Source: Puniceicoccus vermicola (GTDB lineage Bacteria > Verrucomicrobiota > Verrucomicrobiia > Opitutales > Puniceicoccaceae). Taken from it: a DNA stretch of 64,000 bases. This document shows, piece after piece, positions 53,669-64,000 of this stretch (its first letter is position 1; each line of letters starts with the position of its first letter). The position numbers were made by a program, and so were the translations under genes. The DNA lies in assembly GCF_014230055.1 (NCBI RefSeq), contig NZ_JACHVA010000138.1, positions 108,487 through 172,486 of the forward strand, in the 5' to 3' direction. The notes under the pieces are model-generated. The model searched no databases, had not been told where the DNA came from, and saw nothing but the letters and a program-made list of their open reading frames with translations.

Positions 53669-54298
53669 TTACCGATCGGAAACCCGTCTGCGCAAGAAAA
53701 CCAAAGATAAGGCGGCCAGGCCAAGGATCGTGCTGCTAAAAGCAAACTCAGGCACCTCCGTTACTGAATAGCTTCCCGACACCGTATCCGAATACTGATT
53801 TCCCTGACTACTTCCATTACTAATGATGAGATCTTCGATCTCTTCGCCGTTGTAACCGCCGAGAGTACTGTCGGCATAGTAATAGGCATCGTAATCATTT
53901 TGATCCGAAGTGATAAATTGAGTTCCTCCCGGGCTCCCCGCAATCGACACCTCCTTCAGCTCCGCGTTGCCGCTTCCATAAACTTCGTAAGTGAGTTGCG
54001 CAATGGCTGCAGGAGCCGTCCAACTCAAACTTGAATCGGAATAGGAAAAGCTCACCACGTTGATATCAAAACTTTGAAATCCTGAGCTTTGAGTGTCTAC
54101 TTGAGAATCATCAAAGATGAAAGACCAACTGCCGGAAAAACTACTGACTCCTTGGTAGCTACTTGATCCGCTATTAAATGTGGCATTGAAATCCCCATCA
54201 AAGCGAAGAAAGGCAGCTTGGGCGACAGTCACACTCAAAGAAGTGGCGCCGACGGCAAGAGCGACTCGAAGGAAGTTGGGTGCGAAGATACATGGCAT
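53669..54298 (-). CDS. PEP-CTERM-type secreted protein
   Basis: The ATG at 54298 gives 209 residues with a signal peptide cleaved near TVAQA. The mature part is Ser/Gly/Tyr/Asp-rich and beta-like (FLRFDGDFNATFNSGSSSYQ, GVSSFSGSWSFIFDDSQVDT). It ends VTEVPEFAFSSTILGLAALS followed by LVFLRRR: VPE, a hydrophobic helix and a basic tail. This is the exosortase sorting signal, here with a VPE variant of the PEP box. It would be anchored or cleaved by an exosortase encoded elsewhere. The LuxR-type gene ends four bases upstream of it. Confidence 0.8.
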   Translation of the reverse strand: MPCIFAPNFLRVALAVGATSLSVTVAQAAFLRFDGDFNATFNSGSSSYQGVSSFSGSWSFIFDDSQVDTQSSGFQSFDINVVSFSYSDSSLSWTAPAAIAQLTYEVYGSGNAELKEVSIAGSPGGTQFITSDQNDYDAYYYADSTLGGYNGEEIEDLIISNGSSQGNQYSDTVSGSYSVTEVPEFAFSSTILGLAALSLVFLRRRVSDR

Positions 54299-54302
54299 GA
54301 TC

Positions 54303-55133
54303 TCAAGATAGCCGCTTGAGAGGGGGCTGTCTATGGGTAGGACTACGAATATTGTGGCGGTCTTCCAGATACGGCGCGTATCTGGCAATGACTCGAGTCC
54401 GACAATCGATACCCAGTTTGCTCAAAATTTTTTCGACGTGTTTTTCGACTGTCCGACTAGAGATGTAAAGCTTGCTCGATATTTCTGAGTTACTCATCCC
54501 CTGACATAAGTGGCGAAGTGTTTCAAATTCACGCGGGGTAAGGCGCGTTTGCAAAATTTCACATTGGGCCACTACAGCATCTCTAAATTGGCCCGTTTGT
54601 CTTTCCAGGGTATGGAGGCGCGCAAGAATATGACCTCTTAGAATCGAGGCTTTCAAATGCTCTTCTTGAGTGAATTCTCGGTTCGAGTGATACATGAGGA
54701 GGATGCCTTTCCCCGATTGCACACGAACGTGAATGGCCAGCTGATCTTCGACGGAGACCTGTCGCGCAACTTTTGTGTAGAAAGGCAGCTTCTGGTAGTC
54801 TGCCAAGCTTATGTGATCTCGTGTTCGCTCTACCGTCTCCACACAACGGAGTTTACCGCTATTGAAATCAATAAACTGATCGAACAAAGGATGACCCGGA
54901 AGGGTCTCATTCAAGATTGGCAACATCTCGTTGATCACCTGATCAAATGCAGGAGAATTGACGACCCTGACCATTCGGAGATTCTCGTCGTGAATATTCC
55001 AACTCGCAAAGGTTGCCCCGAGATACTGGCAGAGTCGCTCGAGAAGAAACTCCCGGAAAGTAGCTTCGGTTTCCAGATTATGTAGCTCAACGATGATGCC
55101 ATTGAGTTCGGCCCACTGTTCATTGCTAAGCAT
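54303..55133 (-). CDS. LuxR-family regulator
   Basis: This 276-residue protein has a C-terminal HTH at about 198-252: RLTPREFETLRHLCQGMSNS, EISSKLYISSRTVEKHVEKI, LSKLGIDCRTRVIARY, which is the full LuxR signature. The N-terminal 190 residues look like a GAF-type sensor (FREFLLERLCQYLGATFASW, DQLAIHVRVQSGKGILLMYH). It reads directly into the PEP-CTERM gene four bases downstream, so the pair may be one transcript. The signal sensed is not apparent; no autoinducer synthase is present. Confidence 0.9.
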   Translation of the reverse strand: MLSNEQWAELNGIIVELHNLETEATFREFLLERLCQYLGATFASWNIHDENLRMVRVVNSPAFDQVINEMLPILNETLPGHPLFDQFIDFNSGKLRCVETVERTRDHISLADYQKLPFYTKVARQVSVEDQLAIHVRVQSGKGILLMYHSNREFTQEEHLKASILRGHILARLHTLERQTGQFRDAVVAQCEILQTRLTPREFETLRHLCQGMSNSEISSKLYISSRTVEKHVEKILSKLGIDCRTRVIARYAPYLEDRHNIRSPTHRQPPLKRLS

Positions 55134-55369
55134 GAGCTGTAAGTAAGCGATTACCGTCTCCGTTCAAGCTTTTCGTCTCCGCATCTTTGCCAAAGATAAG
55201 AAAGGTTCTCGATCCGCGCATAGGGAACCAGATATTTTTCGCGAAGCCTCCTGGCGGAGGATACCTTCCAATCCTCGCAGTTACTGGCTCCCTCCAATTC
55301 AAAACGACTCTTCCCGCAAAGTCATCCCGCCAATCTTTGAACTCCCGAAACGGCCAACTACTCTTCTTA

Positions 55370-56340
55370 TTTCGGCTCGGCTCTGGAGACGCTCCGGCGG
55401 AGAGGCAACGCCATGGGCGCAGCTGAAGCTGCGGCCCTACTTCAGTACCACAGGCTGCTAGCCTGTGCCGCGAACATCGCCCCCACCCTCAATCAATCCG
55501 AAAATGGACGCACAACTCTTCGTAAACCGACACGGCTCGGAGGACGCTCCGGCGGAGAGTCAACGCTATGGGCGCAGCTAAAGCTGCGGCCCTACTCGTC
55601 TCCTCTGATCGAGAGCTAGACTTGTGCTGCGAAGCTGGCGAACCGAACACGGAAGCACTCGCTACTTTTGACCCCAGGCTCTCGAATGAGTTCCCCGGCG
55701 GGGACATTTTATTGGGATCCCGCCGATGCCTCTCCAACGGGGCGGATTAAAATCCGCGCTCCGCAACCCCATAGTTTCTTTGTCTTTTTGTTAATTCTCG
55801 AGCCCTATCCTGGATGAAAGCTCATCCCGCCTCAAAGCCCCACGCCCCATGCCCCACGTCCCACGTCCAGATCTCTCCTCACCAACGGTGCAAAACCCGT
55901 CAGCCCGGGGCAGCGCCCCGGGTAACGATCCGCCCGATAATCCTGAGCCCTGAAAGGGCGCAACTCATCGCAGGCCATCCCTACCCCGCACCGGGCGCGA
56001 GGGAGTGACGCCCTTTCAGGGCTATCAATTGGGGAAAATACCGAAACCCAGGGCGCTGCCCTGGGCTCTCGGGTAGGTGCGCCTTTGGCGCGAAAGGATC
56101 CAATGCAATCGAGATTTCGATTTAAGAAGCCCTGACGCTTTCCATTCGTGGTGGCGCTGCTTGCGGCCTTTCTTCCCGTACCACAGGCTGCCAGCCTGTG
56201 CCGCGAACATCGCCCCCACCCTCAATCAATCCGAAAAAGGACGCACAACTCTTCGTAAACCGACACGGCTCGGAGGACGCTCCGGCGGAGAGGCAACGCC
56301 ATGGGCGTAGCTGAAGCTCCGGCCCTACTTCTCTCGATCC
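55370..56340. repeat. Hairpin repeat field (mixed families)
   Basis: A unit of GACGCTCCGGCGGAGAGGCA, GCAGCTGAAGCTGC, CACAGGCTG-CTA/CCA-GCCTGTG and a constant CAATCAATCCGAAAA-type tract occurs near 55386 and again, extended, near 56186-56330; part of it recurs at 55540-55600. A family B stretch (GTCAGCCCGGGGCAGCGCCC, GCCCTTTCAGGGC, CCCAGGGCGCTGCCCTGGG) lies at about 55880-56090. A diverged loop-insert hairpin is near 55610-55665. The same modules appear at 48900 and 53330. Confidence 0.82.
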
Positions 56341-56462
56341 TCCACCCTATCTCCAATCTCCTTATCTCCCATCTCCCCTCATCCCCCCACTCTTCTCTCT
56401 TGTCGCCTTTGGAATTTCTTGCGAGGTTCGGGGTTTGGGCGGGAATGCCGTCCGTTTGAACC

Positions 56463-58088
56463 ATGAAAATCGGGATTGCGCAGATCAATACGACGGTGGG
56501 GGCTCTTCGCTCGAACACCGAGAAGATTCTCAACGCCTATCGGGAGTTGAGGGAGCAAGGGGCGGAGCTGGTCATCACGCCAGAACTGGCCGTTGCGGGG
56601 TATCCTCCACGCGATTTGCTCCTGCGGGGGCGCTTTTTGGCCGATTGCCGCGACCTCCTTCAGGAAATTGCCGCCGCGACGACTGAGGTTCCGTTGGTGG
56701 TTGGATTTCCAGAAGAAAATCGCGGGCCCGGACGGGCTGCCTACAACTCCGCCGCCTGGTGCGCCGAGGGCAAGGTTCAGAAGGTCATCCGCAAGAGCCT
56801 CCTCCCCACCTACGATGTTTTTGACGAGGACCGCTATTTCGAACCGGCCCCCCCCGAAGGACCGATCCTTTTCCGTGGAAAGCGGATCGCCGTCTCGATC
56901 TGCGAGGATCTTTGGTACGGGCTCGACGGGCAGCGCTATTCGCACCGCCCGGACCCGGTCGAGCACTTTGCCCAATGGGGACCGGATCTTATTTTGAATC
57001 TCTCGGCGAGCCCGTGGCATTTCGGGAAACGGGAGTTGCGCGGCAACATGCTCCGCCGAGCCGCCGAGCGCTGCCGGGCTCCGGTTCTCTACTGCAACAG
57101 CGTGGGGGGAAACGACGAACTCATTTTCGACGGACACAGCCTCTACGCACCCGCCGACGGAACTGTCCGCGAAGTGGGGCCCTCCTTCGAGGAAGCCCAG
57201 GTCCTCTTCGACACCGAGAGCGACCCAAGCCCCGAAATCCGTGCGCCCGAGATGGAGGATGTCCGCAAGGCTCTGGTCCTCGGGCTCCGCGATTACACCC
57301 GTAAGACGGGCTTCTCAAAGGCGGTTATCGGGCTTAGTGGGGGGATCGATTCGGCCGTCACCGCCGCCATCGCGGTCGACGCCCTCGGTGCCGAAAACGT
57401 CCGCGGGATCACCCTGCCCTCCTCCATTTCCAGCTCCCACAGCGTGAGCGACTCCGAAGACCTCGCCCGAAACCTCGGAATCCGCTTCGAGAGCGTCGCC
57501 ATCGCCGGACTGGTCGAGGCCGCCGAGGAGGCCCTCTCGCCCCTGTTTACGGGCACCGATCCGAACGTCGCCGAAGAAAATATCCAAGCCCGGGCACGCG
57601 GTCTGCTGCTCATGGCTGTGAGCAACAAGTTCAACGAGATCCTGTTGACCACCGGCAACAAGAGCGAAATGGCGGTCGGTTACTGCACCCTCTACGGCGA
57701 TATGGCCGGAGGACTCGCCGTCCTCTCCGACGTGCCCAAAACCACGGTCTACCGCCTTGCCGAGCACCTCAACATCAACGGAGAGCGCATCCCGCGCAAC
57801 ACGATCGACAAGGCCCCGTCCGCCGAATTGCGCCCGGATCAGAAGGATGAGGACAGCCTCCCGCCCTACCCGGTTCTCGACCGGATTCTCGAACTTTACA
57901 TCGAACAAGGATATTCCCGGGGCGAAATCGTCGCCGAAGGATTTGATCCCGAACTGGTCGCCGACGTCGTGGGCAAAGTCGACCGCAACGAATATAAACG
58001 CAAACAGGCCGCACCGGGCCTGAAAATCACACCTTTGGCCTTCGGCATTGGACGACGCATCCCGATTGTGCAAAAATACGTACCATGA
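56463..58088 (+). CDS. nadE: Glutamine-dependent NAD+ synthetase
   Basis: This 541-residue protein has two domains. The N-terminal nitrilase-type glutaminase has Glu41 ([14 protein letters not shown]), Lys111 ([13 protein letters not shown]) and Cys147 ([11 protein letters not shown]). The C-terminal synthetase has the SGGIDS pyrophosphate loop (about 294-299, [13 protein letters not shown]) and [20 protein letters not shown]. It makes NAD+ from deamido-NAD+, ATP and glutamine in the cytoplasm. The length is normal for the bacterial type of about 540. The stop overlaps the sufE start (ATGA at 58085-58088). Confidence 0.95.
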   Translation: MKIGIAQINTTVGALRSNTEKILNAYRELREQGAELVITPELAVAGYPPRDLLLRGRFLADCRDLLQEIAAATTEVPLVVGFPEENRGPGRAAYNSAAWCAEGKVQKVIRKSLLPTYDVFDEDRYFEPAPPEGPILFRGKRIAVSICEDLWYGLDGQRYSHRPDPVEHFAQWGPDLILNLSASPWHFGKRELRGNMLRRAAERCRAPVLYCNSVGGNDELIFDGHSLYAPADGTVREVGPSFEEAQVLFDTESDPSPEIRAPEMEDVRKALVLGLRDYTRKTGFSKAVIGLSGGIDSAVTAAIAVDALGAENVRGITLPSSISSSHSVSDSEDLARNLGIRFESVAIAGLVEAAEEALSPLFTGTDPNVAEENIQARARGLLLMAVSNKFNEILLTTGNKSEMAVGYCTLYGDMAGGLAVLSDVPKTTVYRLAEHLNINGERIPRNTIDKAPSAELRPDQKDEDSLPPYPVLDRILELYIEQGYSRGEIVAEGFDPELVADVVGKVDRNEYKRKQAAPGLKITPLAFGIGRRIPIVQKYVP

Positions 58089-58531
58089 GATCGATTGAGG
58101 AAAAAAAGAACGAACTCCTCGAAACCCTGGAGCTGATCGGCGACGAACACGAGCGCCTCACCTTCATCGTGGACATGGGCAAGGGGGCACCGGAGCTCCC
58201 GGCCGATTGTCGGCAGGACATTTTCCGCGTGGAAGGCTGCACTTCCAATCTCTGGCTCTTTCCGACCTACGAGGACGGCAAGTGCCACTTCGGGATTGAT
58301 TCGGATTCGTCCATCACCAAGGGAATTGCGGCCATGATCGCCTCGCTCTACGACGGCCATCCGCCCTCGGAGATCCTTGCCCATCCGCCCAGCTTCCTCG
58401 CGGACGCGGGCGTCCCGCAGCTCCTCTCCCCCAACCGGCGCAACGGGCTCTCCAACCTCACCAAGGAGGTCACCGACTACGCGACCCTCTGCTACGAGCG
58501 CTACGAAAAGCTCGGCAAAACCTCCGCCTGA
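58085..58531 (+). CDS. sufE: SufE-family sulphur acceptor
   Basis: This 148-residue protein has the SufE pattern: [39 protein letters not shown] with the sulphur-accepting Cys52, [20 protein letters not shown] and the C-terminal [15 protein letters not shown]. It receives persulphide sulphur from a SufS-type desulphurase for iron-sulphur cluster assembly. It is coupled to nadE by an ATGA overlap; sufS is not in the window. Confidence 0.92.
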   Translation: MRSIEEKKNELLETLELIGDEHERLTFIVDMGKGAPELPADCRQDIFRVEGCTSNLWLFPTYEDGKCHFGIDSDSSITKGIAAMIASLYDGHPPSEILAHPPSFLADAGVPQLLSPNRRNGLSNLTKEVTDYATLCYERYEKLGKTSA

Positions 58532-58612
58532 GGCGTTCTGCGGGCGACGAATCGTCGTCCGCAAACCCATCGGCTCTTTCAACCTGGAAATCTCCAATCC
58601 CGACATTCCTGC

Positions 58613-59887
<1,275 letters not shown>

Positions 59888-59939
59888 ATGGCCGTCCCGG
59901 AACGGAACGGCGCTGTGCCCTGCGAAGCTGATGAAGCGT

Positions 59940-60540
59940 AGCACGGGACAGCCGTTTCGAAAGCTTCCGACCCGATTTGGACTTCTCCGCTGATCCCGAA
60001 GAAACGACTCTCGTCGTTCCTCTCCACGAACAAAATGCCTCTCGGCCTCTCATCATTCGGAGCGGAACGGCGATAGCCATTTCGAAAGCTTCCGACCCAA
60101 TTCGAACTTCTCCGTCGATCCCGAAGAAACGACTCTCGTCGTTCCTCTCCACGAACAAAATGACTCTCGGCCTTCTCATCATTCGGAGCGGAACGGCGAT
60201 AGCCATTTCGAAAGCTTCCGACCCGATTCGAACTTCTCCGTCGATCCCGAAGAAACGACTCTCGTCGTTCCTCTCCACGGGCAAAATGGCTCCCTCCCCA
60301 TCTTAATTTGGAGCGGAACGGTGACAGCCGTTTCGAAGGTTTTCCAACCCCATTCGAACTTCTCCGTCGATCCCATAGAAATGGCTCTCGCCATTCCTCT
60401 CCACGGGCAAAATGGCTCCCTCCCCATCTTGATTTGGAGCGGAACGGTGACAGCCGTTTCAAAGGTTTTCCAACCCCATTCGAACTTCTCCGTCGATCCC
60501 ATAGAAACGACTCTCGTCGTTCCTCTCCACGGACGGGCGG
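59940..60540. repeat. Tandem repeat, 125-126-bp unit, about 4.7 copies
   Basis: TTCCRACCCRATT recurs at 59965, 60090, 60216, 60342 and 60468. Each unit holds an ATAGCC/ACAGCC hairpin around GCGGAACGG, and AACGAC-TCTC-GTCGTT (60003-60018) or, in the fourth unit, AATGGC-TCTC-GCCATT (60380-60395). The latter two differ by two compensated base pairs. The last unit returns to AACGAC/GTCGTT. Confidence 0.93.
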
Positions 60541-60594
60541 AAGGGTTTCATCGGCGAACCGCCAAGAATAGGGGGAATTCTCTAATCGGGCATT

Positions 60595-60920
60595 TCAAAG
60601 TAGTGGGAGCTTCCAGCTCCCGCATCCCCTCCCTCCCACTACTCTCCCCCGAGATCCCGACTCTTCGAAATGGCTTTCGCCATTCCGCTCCCAGAAATAG
60701 ACAGAACGGAAGTCTCAGCCCCCCTCCTCTGCTACTTCTCAAGTCCACCGTAGCGGACGTGCGAAGCACTTTCGATCCCACGGCCGACCGGTAGGAGCTT
60801 CTCCTCCTCCCTCGTCGAAACTCGGAGAGGAAAAGTTCCACTAGGAAGCCCCCGTACACGCATGACTTTAGTCGTGCGATCCAACGCGCGGGAGCCAGAT
60901 GCTCCCCCCTACTTTGCTCT
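60595..60920. repeat. Hairpin repeat field before the copper ATPase
   Basis: GGGAGCT-TCC-AGCTCCC (60605-60621), AATGGC-TTTC-GCCATT (60669-60684), CGCATGACT-TT-AGTCGTGCG near 60859 and GGGAGC-CAGAT-GCTCCC near 60891. The promoter of the copA-like gene must lie within or just after this field. Confidence 0.75.
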
Positions 60921-60994
60921 CGAACAGCTCGATTCCTCGCCCCTTCCGCATTTCTTCCTTATCATCCGGCACGATCTGCGACAGACTCTTTCCT

Positions 60995-63430
60995 ATGAGC
61001 TGCTGTCACCACGATTCGAAAAAAGAGTCGGACGAACCGGATCACGACTGCTGTGGTCACCCGAAAAAGACCGAGAAAAAGGCCTGCTGCCATCATGACG
61101 AGAAGGAGCATTCCCATGAGCATGGCCACGGTCATCATGACGACCATGAGCACGGCCACTCCTGCTGCGGGGGCGGGCACGACGCGGACGTAAAGCCCAA
61201 AGCTTCGTCGGCCTACTACTGCCCGATGTGCCCCGGCGTTGAATCGGACAAACCGGGCGATTGCCCGAAGTGTGGCATGGCGCTCGAAAAGAATCCGGCC
61301 TTTAAGAAGGAGAAGGTCTGGACCTGCCCCATGCACCCGGAAGTTCGCCAGAACTCTCCCGGGGAATGCCCGAAATGCGGAATGGATCTCGAACCCGAAG
61401 TGCCCGAGGACGACGATGACGACGAGTCGAAATCCCTCCGCCGCAAATTCATTCTCAGCCTCATTCTCGGCTTTCCCGTTCTACTGGCGGCCATGCCGCA
61501 CATGATCCCCGGCGGCCTTTTTTATCAAAGCTGGCTCCCGCATTCGGCCTGGGCCTGGGTAGAGCTGATCTTCGCCACCCCGGTGGTCTTCTGGTGCGGC
61601 GGATTCCTCCACCTCCGAGGTCTAAAGTCGCTCAAGAATCTCAGCCCGAACATGTTCACCCTCATCATGCTCGGGGTCGGGGCTGCGTACTTCTTCAGCC
61701 TCGTCGCCGTGATCGCTCCCGGCATTTTCCCCGAAAGTTTCCGGGAGAACGGAAGCATTGGGCTCTACTTTGAATCGGCGACGGTCATCACCGTCCTGGT
61801 CATTCTGGGACAATGGCTCGAAGCCCGGGCCCGACGCAAAACCGGCCAGGCTATTCAAAGCCTCATGGATCTGGCCGCCAACACCGCTCACCGCCTCAAC
61901 GAAAACGGCGAGGAAGAAGACCTAGAGGTCGACCAACTCGCCTCCGGCGACCGTCTCCGCGTTCGTCCCGGTGAGAAGATCCCCGTGGACGGAAAAATCG
62001 TCGAGGGGCGCAGCCGTATTGACGAATCCATGATCACCGGCGAGCCGGAAGCCGTGGCGAAGGAATCCGGCGACGAGGTCATCGGGGCCACGGTCAACCA
62101 ATCCGGCAGCTTCGTCATGGAAGCCGGAGCGGTCGGCTACGACACCGTGCTCTCGCGAATCGTCGAGATGGTCGCCGAAGCCCAGCGCAGTCGCGCCCCG
62201 GTCCAGAACCTCGCCGACCGAGTGGCCCTTTTCTTCGTTCCGACGGTCGTCGCAATCTCTCTCCTCACCTTTGTTCTCTGGTTCTTCATCGGGCCAGACC
62301 CCGCCCTCGCCCACGCGATTGTGAACGCCATCGCCGTGCTCATCATCGCCTGTCCCTGCGCCCTCGGCCTCGCCACCCCGATGTCGATCATGGTCGGAGT
62401 TGGCGCCGGCGCGAAGGAAGGCATTCTCATCCGCAACGCCGAATCCCTGGAACGCGCCGAGAAAATCACCCATCTCGTCATGGACAAAACCGGCACCCTC
62501 ACCGAAGGAAAGCCGCAGGTCGTCGACATCCGCTCCAATGATTCGGAGAAGGTGGCGGATTGGCTGGGAGAAGTCGCCGCCGTAGAGAGCCAATCGGAAC
62601 ACCCGATCGGGCGGGGCATCGTCCACTCCGCGAAGGAGAAGGAACCCTCCCTCCCGGAAGCCAAGGATTTCGAGAGCACCACGGGCGGAGGCGTCCGGGC
62701 CACGGTCGAGGGCAGCACAATCCGTGTCGGCTCCCGCAAGTTCCTCGAAGGCGAAGGCGTTTCGCTCGACGACAGCCTGAGCGAGGCCGCAGAAACCCTG
62801 CAAAACGAGGCCAAGACAGTGGTTTGGGCCGCTCGAGACGAGACACTCCTCGGCCTCATCGCGGTCGCCGACCCGATCAAAAAGACCACCAAGAAAGCCA
62901 TCGAGTCGCTCCACGACCTGGGAATCGAACCCGTCATGTGCACGGGGGATCAGGAAAAGACCGCCAAGGCCGTGGCCCGGGAACTCGGAATCGACCAAGT
63001 TCACGCCGGAGTCTCTCCCGAAGACAAGCAACGGATCGTCGAGGATCTTCGCAAGCAAGGACACCGCGTGGCCATGGCCGGGGATGGCATCAACGACGCC
63101 CCCGCCCTCGCCGCCGCCGATGTCGGCATCGCCATGGGTACGGGAACCGACGCCGCCATCGAGAGCGCCGGGATCACCCTCGTCAAAGGCGATTTGATGG
63201 GCATCCAAAGCAGCCTCCGCCTCAGCCGGAAGGTGATGCGCAACATCCGCCAAAACCTGTTCTTCGCCTTCATCTACAACGCGGCGGGCATTCCCATCGC
63301 CGCCGGCGTCCTCTATCCTTTCACCGGATTCCTCCTCAATCCGATGCTGGCCGGTGCGGCGATGTCCTTCAGTTCCGTTTCGGTCATTGCCAACGCGTTG
63401 CGGCTGCGGAAGGCAAAGTTTTCGGAGTGA
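60995..63430 (+). CDS. Copper-type P1B ATPase with double heavy-metal-binding N-terminus
   Basis: The ATG at 60995 ([20 protein letters not shown]) gives 811 residues; the open frame upstream has no similarity. The N-terminus is very rich in His and Cys (residues 3-62). Two small metal-binding motifs follow, [15 protein letters not shown] (74-95) and [14 protein letters not shown] (110-130), each of the HMBD type. The membrane part carries [10 protein letters not shown] (453-462) and the phosphorylation Asp497 in [19 protein letters not shown] follows. These mark Cu+ export. No CxxC-type HMA domain is present; the two HMBDs replace it. It follows a repeat field and stands alone. Confidence 0.92.
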   Translation: MSCCHHDSKKESDEPDHDCCGHPKKTEKKACCHHDEKEHSHEHGHGHHDDHEHGHSCCGGGHDADVKPKASSAYYCPMCPGVESDKPGDCPKCGMALEKNPAFKKEKVWTCPMHPEVRQNSPGECPKCGMDLEPEVPEDDDDDESKSLRRKFILSLILGFPVLLAAMPHMIPGGLFYQSWLPHSAWAWVELIFATPVVFWCGGFLHLRGLKSLKNLSPNMFTLIMLGVGAAYFFSLVAVIAPGIFPESFRENGSIGLYFESATVITVLVILGQWLEARARRKTGQAIQSLMDLAANTAHRLNENGEEEDLEVDQLASGDRLRVRPGEKIPVDGKIVEGRSRIDESMITGEPEAVAKESGDEVIGATVNQSGSFVMEAGAVGYDTVLSRIVEMVAEAQRSRAPVQNLADRVALFFVPTVVAISLLTFVLWFFIGPDPALAHAIVNAIAVLIIACPCALGLATPMSIMVGVGAGAKEGILIRNAESLERAEKITHLVMDKTGTLTEGKPQVVDIRSNDSEKVADWLGEVAAVESQSEHPIGRGIVHSAKEKEPSLPEAKDFESTTGGGVRATVEGSTIRVGSRKFLEGEGVSLDDSLSEAAETLQNEAKTVVWAARDETLLGLIAVADPIKKTTKKAIESLHDLGIEPVMCTGDQEKTAKAVARELGIDQVHAGVSPEDKQRIVEDLRKQGHRVAMAGDGINDAPALAAADVGIAMGTGTDAAIESAGITLVKGDLMGIQSSLRLSRKVMRNIRQNLFFAFIYNAAGIPIAAGVLYPFTGFLLNPMLAGAAMSFSSVSVIANALRLRKAKFSE

Positions 63431-63527
63431 GGAAGATCAGAAACGGCTCTCGCCACTTCGACTCAACCTAAACATTACGAATTTTTGCCAGGGGCTCAAT
63501 TAATCGGATACGAAAAACGAGGACCAA

Positions 63528-63710
63528 TCAATCCATCGTCTCCTTATGCTTCTTTTTGAGTTTATCCCTAATTTCGTAAGCCATTTCTTCGGAAACTGGA
63601 AACAAATATAGAAGCACAAGAGCCAAGACGATGCCGACCGCAGGTACACTCGTAAATAGGACGGTTAGTGTCCAAAATCTTTCGCAAAAAGGTCCAAGTG
63701 CCTCAAGGCG
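63528..63710 (-). pseudogene. C-terminal remnant of a sugar transporter (GPH/MFS type)
   Basis: One minus frame reads about 60 residues to a stop at 63528: ALGPFCERFWTLTVLFTSVP, a final membrane helix (AVGIVLALVLLYLFPV) and SEEMAYEIRDKLKKKH. The end resembles GPH-type symporters (P-x-x-E-E-x(4)-I-R-x-x-L). A TAA closes the frame upstream near 63724, so the rest is missing. The break coincides with the end of the IS256-type element, which probably inserted in or deleted the gene. Confidence 0.65.
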
Positions 63711-63752
63711 TTGGTGATTGGTTTATGATGTTTAGTTGATGTTGATGTCAAT

Positions 63753-63770
63753 AGCCCCCCATGGGGGGCT
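63753..63770. terminator. Perfect 18-bp palindrome after the transposase
   Basis: AGCCCCCCATGGGGGGCT lies nine bases beyond the transposase stop on the minus strand. As RNA it would fold into a GC-rich hairpin; it may end the transposase transcript or shield it from outside transcription. The element's terminal inverted repeat should be between here and about 63710, but its partner is outside the window. Confidence 0.55.
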
Positions 63771-63778
63771 GGCGATTT

Positions 63779-64000
63779 TCAGGCGGTTTGTTGAAGTTCG
63801 ATTTCCTCAAGCTTGGTCATATCCATGTATTTTCGGGTATCTGACCATGATTTTGTGGCGATGTGTCTGAGTCTGGCACAGGCGAGCATGAGAGCGCTTT
63901 TCCCGTCCGGGAAGCTTCCGACCACTCGGGTTCTGCGACGTATCTCCTTCATGATCCTTTCGAGCATATTGTTGGTGCGGATGCTGCGGTGGTGCTCTCT
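63779..64000 (-). mobile_element. IS256-family transposase (partial, 5' end outside window)
   Basis: The frame is open to the window edge; the visible 73 residues are the C-terminal end: REHHRSIRTNNMLERIMKEI, RRRTRVVGSFPDGKSALMLA, CARLRHIATKSWSDTRKYM. The R-T/S-N-x-L-E-R-x-x-x-E-I-R-R-R-T-x-V-V-G-x-F-P pattern is the signature of mutator-type (IS256) transposases; the Glu of the DDE triad falls in this block. The rest of the element lies to the right of the window. Confidence 0.88.

Overview
The window looks like chromosomal DNA from a Gram-negative member of the PVC group, most likely Verrucomicrobiota of the Opitutae/Puniceicoccales kind. This placement is inferred from gene content: many outer-membrane porins, paired ExbD proteins, a PEP-CTERM type surface protein, an SLC5-type symporter next to an OprB porin, a CsgG/LpoB lipoprotein cluster, a C39-peptidase/RHS giant protein, and long intergenic stretches filled with short hairpin repeats. 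No rRNA, tRNA or CRISPR array was recognised.

Layout. 1-3490 (minus): start of a urea ABC transport operon (outer-membrane protein, urtA, partial urtB) with a perfect TATACAA-TC-TTGTATA operator-like palindrome upstream. 3855-7188: two ExbD proteins, a small lipoprotein, a porin and a TPR protein. 7255-8811: repeat field. 8875-9558: DEDDh exonuclease. 9771-14416: five exported proteins (PEGA protein, CsgG-like, COG3014-like TPR lipoprotein, YcfL-like, LpoB-like), followed by a Na+/H+ antiporter. 15783-24488: a polymorphic-toxin-like island with an Xre regulator and its palindrome, two exported proteins, a 1752-residue TPR/C39-peptidase/RHS protein with an AT-rich tip, a small membrane protein in the immunity position, a second Xre regulator and a decayed RHS fragment. 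24489-27676: sugar-type sodium symporter and OprB porin separated by a 13-bp hairpin. 28564-32010: UDP-sugar pyrophosphorylase, FtsB-like protein, ExeA/GspB pair. 33161-38166 (minus): LolA-like protein, and an operon of TonB-like protein, RluA pseudouridine synthase, class III aminotransferase and inositol-phosphatase-like enzyme. 38228-40020 (minus): an RloA/RloB (PARIS-like) ATPase plus TOPRIM-like pair, a candidate phage defence system. 40227-48295: Maf, a methyltransferase, a tautomerase-like protein, IlvD, TspO and a BaiN-type flavoprotein, separated by repeats. 49348-53156: PadR, HAAS-LemA fusion, exported protein and TPM protein as one unit. 53669-55133: PEP-CTERM protein behind a LuxR-type regulator. 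56463-59887: NadE, SufE, HemL. 60995-63430: Cu(I)-type P-ATPase. 63528-64000: the tail of a sugar transporter next to the end of an IS256-type transposase that runs off the window.

The most striking non-gene signal is the intergenic DNA. Most long gaps consist of strings of very short perfect hairpins (5-8 bp stems, 3-4 nt loops). They form dispersed and tandem units with periods near 92, 126, 160, 213 and 345 bp. Between copies the stems change by compensatory pairs: one hairpin occurs in all four combinations of two covarying base pairs. This says that the folded form, in RNA or single-stranded DNA, is what has been maintained. The open reading frames crossing these units are by-products.
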